This document shows positions 57,347-64,000 of a DNA stretch of 64,000 bases, piece after piece (the first letter of the stretch is position 1; each line of letters starts with the position of its first letter). Position numbers and translations under genes: made by a program. The notes beneath the pieces were generated by a model. It saw only the letters and a program-made list of their open reading frames with translations, did not search any database and was not told where the DNA came from. The stretch comes from Gnetum montanum (lineage: Eukaryota > Streptophyta > Gnetopsida > Gnetales > Gnetaceae). Location of the stretch: NCBI GenBank assembly GCA_015680685.1, contig MNCI01022206.1, forward strand, positions 441,974 through 505,973, given 5' to 3'.

Positions 57347-60136
57347 TCATGTAGTTCCTGGTGGCGGTGGCTCCTCCATGGGTGCTTTCCCTTTGTCTTG
57401 TGCTCCAGGCTTTGAAGGTTGACAACGTTGAAGAATGGCTTGGAGCTTCTCCTCTTTGGTTCGAGGATCTTGTGCCATCCATGCTAATGTTCTGATGTTT
57501 GACGGAGTCGAAACTTCCCACAGATAGGGTAGTTGTGGGAACATCTGATTAGCTTTGACATACCATACCGCGAACACCCGTCATTCCTCTTCATAGGTTT
57601 TGGCTTTGTCTTTGTATTCGTGAACCTCTGTTAGCCGTCAAGCCAAGTCGGTTGCTATATCTTTCTATCCTTGGTAGCTTGCTTTTACCATCTCAAGTTT
57701 AGAATTTGCAACATCCAATTTTTCAACCAGCTTCTTATGTTCTGCAAATTCTGCTTCATATTTGAGATGGGTGGAAGCTACCTGCTGCTCGAGCTCTATT
57801 CTCGGGCACCCTGCTGTTAACATGGCAAGGTTGACATATCTAAGGTTTGTCAACTCCATGTATTCTGCCAAGTCCTAGATTTGTAGGTCCCAGTTTTTAA
57901 TTTCAGCTTGGTTGGCCAAGGCATAGTTGTCCAATATGGCCCTCCAATCAGTGTGTTGAGCAATGATAGTGTTGATTCGAGCCTTGGCCATATAGATCTC
58001 CTTTTCTAGGATTTGTCCCCCCCTCCCCACCTGATCACGGAAATGTTCCTTCAGCTGCTCTTGTTGTTTAGCCTCATTCTGCCATGTGCTTATCTCAATT
58101 GCTGATTTTTGGAAAATAGCACGTACCTCCTCCATTGAGAGGGTTCGATTCTCTCTAGCTGAATGGCTTACATTCCAGTTGACCCAAATGAATTGTTCTT
58201 GCAGCTGATGAAAGTGTTCATCGAGAACATTCTTTTTTTTCTCCACAGAGGTCAATTGGAGGTTATCAGCAACCAACTGCTTGTTTTCTTCTTCTAAGGC
58301 CTTGAGTGCCTTAATGTGCGCATGAGTTTGTGCCCTTGATACAAAGGCATCCCAAGTGGCTATCTCCTTTTCTTTTGCCACCTTCTTATTTTCTGCGATC
58401 AACTTTGTAAGTTGCTCCATTCTAAAGTTGTTTAGTTGGTCTACAGGAATGAATTGCAAAGGATCCCGCTGTGCTGCTTGTAAGGCTATGAGCTGCTCTT
58501 GTAGTTTCTACACTTTAGCTTCAGCATGCTCTACCCTTACTTCGGATATGACCAGATTCCCCTTTGTGGAAATGAGGTCTGATTGAATTGTTGTTACATC
58601 CTGGGGGATGTCAAACAGAGAAGTCATTACTTGTCCTGTTTGAAGTAATCTGTCAAGTGCATCCTCATGTTCCACAAGATTCATTGAGGTTCCGGCAAGA
58701 GTTTGAGCATCTCATGCTCCTAAGAGATCTGCCAGTGGCACAACAGGTACATTAAAGGATTCTTTGATGTTGTTAGTGACCACTTCAGTAGCTCCAGTGA
58801 CATCCTGGTGTTGCATGACCACCATAGTGGCCCCTTCACCAGTCTCTAACTGCACTTGAAAAGATGTTGCGTTTCCTAAGATCTGTTGTGACCATCTAAT
58901 TTTCCTTCCTCTTGTTTGAATTGATAATTCACCCCTTATGCGATCTAATGAAATAGTAGGCTGGTCGGTATTATCAATGACGTGGAAGAGGTTTGCATCA
59001 TCACGACTTCCCCAACTAACTGTCTCAGCAATGGCCCTAAGATGGCTCATCGATGGTCTGTAGTCTTGTGGCGGTGGCGACTAATTCTAACCTGTGCTGG
59101 GCCCTGCTTCTTGTTGTTGGCTAGGACCTGTGGCTGGAGGTTGACTGGGTCCTGTAAGTTAAGTTGCAGGTGATCTAGTCATCTGTTCTTCTTCTTCATC
59201 TAGTCTCAGCTCTTCGTTAGTGCTCTTTCTTGGAGCCGGCGCCTTTAGTAGCTCAGCATAAGAAGCATTCTAGTCTTTTCGGAGGACATCATTTGTGTAT
59301 CCCCAAATACCAGCCCGTTGGCATAGTTTTCTGATAAGGCAGGAAAAAGGCAACGCCATCTTCCCTGACTTCTATTCTTCAAATCGCCTGAGGATCTCCG
59401 TCAAATATAGATGGGAAAGGTTGGCGTTAAGCTTTCCCATCAACACTGCACATCATCTAGCCGCATACATCAATATTCTTTTCAAAACTTTTGTGGGGAA
59501 GAGGTGATAGGTTCCAATTTTGAAATAAACTCTCTCTTCCTTCGTCAATTCTCCAAAAGTTTTATCTCTGCCATAAGCCTTCTCTAACCAATCCTTTCGC
59601 ACATCAGGGTTCGATCGTGTAGATAATTGAGCAACATGGGGGCATGAATTTGGAAGGTTTAACACTTCCAAAATCACCTGCGCAGAAAAGTCTACTATCA
59701 CACCACAAATGTTAACCGTGGTGCCTTGCTCCTTATTGTGCCAGAACTGGTACATTTTACCTAAGTACCAGGCACTGCATTCAGAGAGGACAGGCCATAA
59801 GGGAGACCCCTCGAGGTGATCCCTAACAGCCTCAAGATCAAACTCTACAAACGATTCGAAGTTTAGCTCCAGAATCATAGTAGAGAATGTGGACTTCTCA
59901 TGGATAGCCTGAACACACTCTGAGGGAAACGTGAGTTGTTGTCCCGGTTCAGGCTCAGCAGCGGCTCCTTCTTCTGCCTGCCGGGACCGTCTCGTAGGAG
60001 GTTCTTCTTGATGGATGCTGAATGATTGCACCTCCTGTTCTGCATGTTGTCCAACAGGGACTTGTCTTCCACCTCTCCGAGGTTATTTTGCTCCACCTTG
60101 AACAGGACCCTCCTGCTGTGCACGTTTTGGGGCCAT
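57347..60136 (-). pseudogene. Third ORF of element B: plant-transposon-type protein with long coiled coil
   Basis: A single frame of 930 codons from the ATG at 60136 to the TGA at 57347 has no frameshift, only about 13 internal stops. Each is one C-to-T step from CAA, CAG or CGA. The N terminus is Gln/Arg-rich and disordered. Residues about 70-220 form a globular region with FESFVEFDLEAVRDHLEG, SAWYLGKMYQFWHN and CGVIVDFSAQVILEVLNLPN, resembling the putative plant transposon protein domain (PF20167-like, from memory). A Pro/Gln/Ser linker follows, and then a long Glu/Lys/Gln-rich region (about residues 520-850) typical of coiled coil. It lies between gag and the 3' LTR, where Athila-type elements carry an env-like ORF, but no transmembrane segment is evident. 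Function unknown. Confidence 0.75.
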
Positions 60137-60599
60137 CTGCAATCACACGGGCCAAGCGTTAGTAAGATTATTTTCAAAGTAAAGTTATACCTTACTGCTT
60201 GCCTTTAATTAAAGATCTTATGCTATCATGTGATCGTGCCTGAAAATTGTAATAATGGGTCTTGTAACTTAGGTGGGTTTCATTTTAATCCCCCGGTGTA
60301 CCTAAGGTCATATGATTTTTGCACAATTTTTCTAAGTGTTAGTGTTAATTACCCTAATTGATGTCCTTAGGGAAAATGATAAATTTCAAAAAGGTTAGGC
60401 ACTTTTCGGCAAGTGTCTCTCCCCAAAGACTAAGCTGAACACTCCGAGTTCAAGCAAGTTCAAACGGAATTAAAATCGGAGTACTAGTGAGCGAGATATT
60501 AGCGAAAAAGTAAGGGTCATGCAATTGCAAGTCGTCGAGAAAAATTTCAAAAAATCCCCCCGCATAAATGGCAAAATGATGCTAAGTGTTGCGGTGGGG

Positions 60600-60716
60600 G
60601 TATCCTATTTATAGGTAAATAGGACGTGATATCGCGTATGGTACATCATGTATGCAATATCACGTGGGACGCGATATCTTGTACACGATATCTCGTCCCT
60701 AGTGATGTGAGACACA
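60600..60716 (-). promoter_or_regulatory. Internal U3-like promoter upstream of the element B third ORF
   Basis: On the minus strand a cluster of palindromic motifs (GGGACGAGATATCGTGTAC, GATATCGCGTCCC, CACGTGATATTGC) leads to TATAAATA at 60613-60606, about 470 bp before the ATG. The same motif types and the same TATA sequence make up the U3 of the element B LTR. The ATG is preceded directly by TGATTGCAG, a plausible 3' splice site, so the leader may be spliced. No LTR boundary is present here. Confidence 0.6.
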
Positions 60717-62130
60717 TGAAAAATACCGAATTTTTAATGATTTTCTTGAAATTAATGTTGAAAATTGAGTACATGGGAAAGTATTAAGATATTCAAGAGT
60801 AATTACATTGATTCGAGAGGCACTCTTAATGATAATGATGTGAACTGTAGCAATAAAAATTTGGTGGTTACGAAAAAAGGAAATGTAATAGTACATTGGA
60901 ATGTCAAAATTTAGAGGGATAATGGTAGAGAAAGAAAATCAATGAAAGAATTAAGCTGAGGGTAAGAGATTGTGTGTTTGAGCTAGAGAATTAGTGAAGA
61001 TTACGAAAAATTGCACAAGTGGGTCCTCCCCAAAGCAGGTTTCAACCTATAATGCCCTTGTGTAACCACACTTAAAGTGTCTGTGGGCACTAGAAGAGTT
61101 AAATGTAATCCGCACTAACTCCACAAAACACACACATGTAAATATCACCAGAATGAGATGAAATTCTATGTTACACGGAACATGAGCTACAATTACACGA
61201 ATAGTGAGATGAAATTAACTATAGAAGGGATCGTAGAGATTGGGACATGAGGTAACTAACCCAAGGCACAATGAATCCTTTGTAAGGCATGATTAATGTG
61301 TCATTAACCCATCGTTCTAAGATCAGGACCAAGTCCATCCTTCTAAACAGTGACATCACATTGTTTCATCCCATGATGAGCAACTATGAGAGTACCAAAA
61401 CAACAAGGCGTACGATCACTTGGCGTTTTGGTTCAAGGGAGGAGTGATTTTTGTTTTGTGGAACTTTTCTTTTCTTTTTCTTGGTTTTTTTTCTTTTCTT
61501 GGTTTTTTGAATTTTACTAAATCTAGAGAAATCGCCAACCTTTAGGCATGGGTGCATGTCTTTCAAGTGGGACCCCCAAGAACAGCGTTTAACTTCTGAG
61601 TACCCTTTTGATTACTCTTACTCCCATTTTTCATTAGATCTACTAGGATCTTAGTACGACCATATTGCATGACAACTCCCACAGTTGTCACCAAAGAGAA
61701 TCCACATGTCCCCTTGATGTCACACCCTAATCATTTTCTCTTGGTCCGTCCTTCTTCATTCTGGGTACAATGAACACAAAATTAATTTTAAGTTTTAGAA
61801 ATTTCAAGAATATCACTGTACCCTTGAATAGAACCTCTTATTTGTAGAGTGGATGAGTGGGTGCAATGGACTCACTATTCCAAATAATTGATCACTCATG
61901 ACTTAATAACATAAAACACACCTCAACCAACGATCCACATGAGTGTTTTATTTATAGATGAGATTACTTACAAAAGGGTAAAAAGACAAAAACAAAAAAA
62001 GATAAAAAGGGAAAAAGATAAACAAAAAAGTTGAAAAATGAACAACTGGAAAATAAAAAGTTGTAAAATCAAAGAAAATGAAAAATATTTATTAATCCTG
62101 CTTGTTATTGAAATGGGGGGGTATCCCCCA
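60717..62130. other. Non-coding spacer replacing pol in element B
   Basis: Between gag and the third ORF, where protease, RT and integrase would be expected, no domain is recognisable. The stretch holds AT-rich sequence, an A/G-rich run on the plus strand (61975-62060) and a T/C-rich run (61460-61500). Either pol was deleted or the element is a non-autonomous derivative. Confidence 0.55.
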
Positions 62131-62471
62131 TAATCACTCAGTTGAGTATGGCAAGGATTAATAAATGAAAGATAAGGATCCTTGCATGTTGGAAGTATTG
62201 GAATCGATCTATACTTATCCCCTCAGGGTTCACACACTTGATTGTAATAAGCATAGTGGGGCACTTCATACCATGTAGTTCCCAGATAACGAGTTGACCT
62301 ACTATGATGTTGGTGACCGTTAGATGGTATGCAAGGATTAGGATGATGCCTCCCATGGTTGTGTTCATTGGGCCGTATGGATGTTGGAGTGTTAGTTGGT
62401 GGCCCTGTTGAAGTTACATGAGGCATTGTGCTGGGTTGGAAGGTGTAGTGGCCTCGAAATTGTGTTGTCCN

Positions 62472-62607
62472 ATGCCTCATGTAACTTCAACAGGGCCACC
62501 AACTAACACTCCAACATCCATACGGCCCAATGAACACAACCATGGGAGGCATCATCCTAATCCTTGCATACCATCTAACGGTCACCAACATCATAGTAGG
62601 TCAACTC
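62472..62607. other. N-bounded inverted copy of 62293-62428
   Basis: The 136 bases between single Ns at 62471 and 62608 are the exact reverse complement, as far as I can read, of 62293-62428. As with 37983-38502, this looks like a contig overlap joined in the wrong orientation rather than a biological palindrome. The local gag-linker sequence is therefore unreliable. Confidence 0.85.
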
Positions 62608-62639
62608 NGTGAGATAGAGTACGTTGGCCCAAATGGAGA

Positions 62640-63985
62640 AATAGGATGTTGAACATGATAAGCATTCAAGTTCAGAAAATATGAAGGATGCCTCCAGTCT
62701 AAGGGTGGTCTCCCCCACGACTGGGATTGTTGCCACTATGATCGAACACAGTATCTCTGTACAAACTCTGGATGTAATGTGTTTCCCCAATGCTCATGTA
62801 AATGTAATAATATTGGGCATTGACCCTTGGGGTGATCGTATAGGCGTAGGTTGCATTCATATGTAGAATTGGCAGTTGAGTGCTTATTCCCTTTATTATT
62901 ATTTTTGAATGTCTACTATTTTGTATTGCTTATTGGGTTGTCAAAACTCTATCTCGAATGGTGTTGATATATTCTCCACACTTTTGATACATCCATTCAA
63001 ACATCTTATTGATCTTTGCCTCAGCTTCTTCTAACGATTGTTGTATTGGCAAAGATGATGTGTCCACTTTGAGATTTGTTGATTTCTCCTCTTTATGATT
63101 AGGGACCTTTGTTAAGTTGAAATTTTGGTCCCGTTGATGTTTTTCAACACTCTCCCATGTAGCTATTTCTCCTTCTTCTTTTGCTACCCGCTTAATAAGC
63201 TCTTTGATTTGATGGGTTTGTAGTTCATATAGGTAACCTTGGGCATACGTTCCTAAGGTCTCTCTTGTTTCATTACGTAGCCCATCAATAATATGGCACA
63301 TTAGCCTTTCCTCGGAAAACCCATGGCCTAGACGGTTGTTTAACAATGCATAATATCTTTCTAAGGCCATGTCCAAGGGTTCATGTTGTGCCTATTTCCA
63401 TCCTTGGATTTGTTTCCTCAAGGCTGACACTCTTGCATAGGTTTGATATTTTTCGTTAAAGACCTCTACCATTGTTGACCAATGTCATATTGAATTTGGT
63501 TTTAACAATCTATACCATACTTTAGCTTGGTCAACGAGTGTCATAGGAAAGAGCTTAAGTTTTTGCCAACTGTTATCAATGTTATTCCATGTGTAGGCAT
63601 CATAGAAGGCTAATAAATGTTGATGCGGATCTAAGTCATAACCTCTTGAAAATCTGGGAAAGTTATTTAAATTGAGCCTGGGTAGACGGCTCTCTTTACG
63701 ATGCCTACATGAGATTCAAATAGCCTCTTGTATTTGCATTAGACTTGTAGTGGCCAGTAGGGGTTCATCGTCATCGAGTAAGTTAGGCTTTTGTGTGTTG
63801 CGATGGTGTTGTTTTCGTTCATGTTTATAAGAAACTCCCACTTCAGGTTGTATACTCCAATCTTCATCGTCATATAGTTCGTTGGTTCTCCAATGAACTT
63901 CCTCACTAAGTGTGGCATTATTATCATCTTGTAGGAGAGGCATTGTTGTGTGTGGATTCATGTGACTTTTTATAATTACTTCTTT
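62640..63985 (-). pseudogene. Element B gag
   Basis: On the minus strand the frame begins near 63961 (MNPHTTMPLLQDDNN) and reads an acidic N-terminal region, then the capsid-like core with FPRFSRGYD, WYRLLKPNSI, HWSTMVEVFNEKYQTYARV and RYYALLNNRLGHGFSEE. This parallels element A gag (RYYALLHRGGSHGYSQ). A charged tail follows to 62930, and a remnant of the zinc knuckle (YDHPKGQCP) lies near 62820. Only a few stops are present. The 5' LTR lies outside the window. Confidence 0.83.
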
Positions 63986-64000
63986 TTAAGAGATATATCG

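Noticed and set aside
57347-60136. Functional env-like gene with stop-codon readthrough
   Set aside because: About 13 stops in varied contexts, all fitting C-to-T decay, are better explained by pseudogenisation. No transmembrane segment or signal peptide typical of env is seen.
62418-62612. Apparent perfect inverted repeat that could form a cruciform
   Set aside because: It is bounded by single N bases and exactly duplicates adjacent sequence in reverse, as at 37983-38502. An assembly fault explains it.

Overview
The window is nuclear DNA of a seed plant, most likely a gymnosperm (conifer-type). It is AT-rich with very low gene density. Old LTR retrotransposons, LINEs and short interspersed repeats fill almost all of it, and the only gene that looks intact is a three-exon WRKY transcription factor (22023-22949). 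The lineage is inferred from this repeat landscape, not from a diagnostic marker.

Layout. 1-1045: truncated gypsy LTR and a LINE 3' end. 1046-14480: a large Ty3/gypsy element on the + strand (element T, Tat-like): LTR-like region with an array of hairpins, gag, protease, an RT fragment, and an eight-exon antisense gene of unknown family (11516 down to 7708). 14484-17995: decayed LINE on the - strand. 18000-21000: SINE-like repeats and local duplications. 22023-22949: WRKY gene. 22950-33984: AT-rich sequence with no recognisable gene, except the first copy of a 2.2-kb segmental duplication (28925-31095). 33985-36090: LINE fragment holding a solo LTR (34226-35080, TSD GTATG). 36786-48825: a copia element (TSD TTCTA) whose left LTR is split by a complete gypsy element (element A, Athila-like, 37100-45981, TSD ACCAC/ACCCC). 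48880-51240: second copy of the segmental duplication. 51312-54498: a small non-autonomous LTR element with an initiator-Met primer site and an unusual open frame. 54690-56183: gypsy RT remnant. 56184 to the window end: element B, related to A: 3' LTR, PPT, a 930-codon non-gag/pol frame with its own U3-like promoter, a gap where pol should be, and gag.

How the parts relate. Element coding frames are mostly preserved in phase but riddled with stops, nearly all explicable as CAG/CAA/CGA to TAG/TAA/TGA (or TGG to TGA). This points to deamination of methylated cytosine rather than random decay. All four LTR families other than copia carry tandem or palindromic repeats just upstream of a TATAAATA box. 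Two transposon-borne genes (the spliced antisense gene in T and the third ORF of B) share an N-terminal motif and coiled-coil-like regions. They are the best candidates here for poorly described biology.

Two short segments bounded by single N bases (37983-38502 and 62472-62607) are reverse-complement copies of adjacent sequence and are best read as assembly errors. Calls rest on reading motifs, splice sites and repeats by eye; no database search was run.
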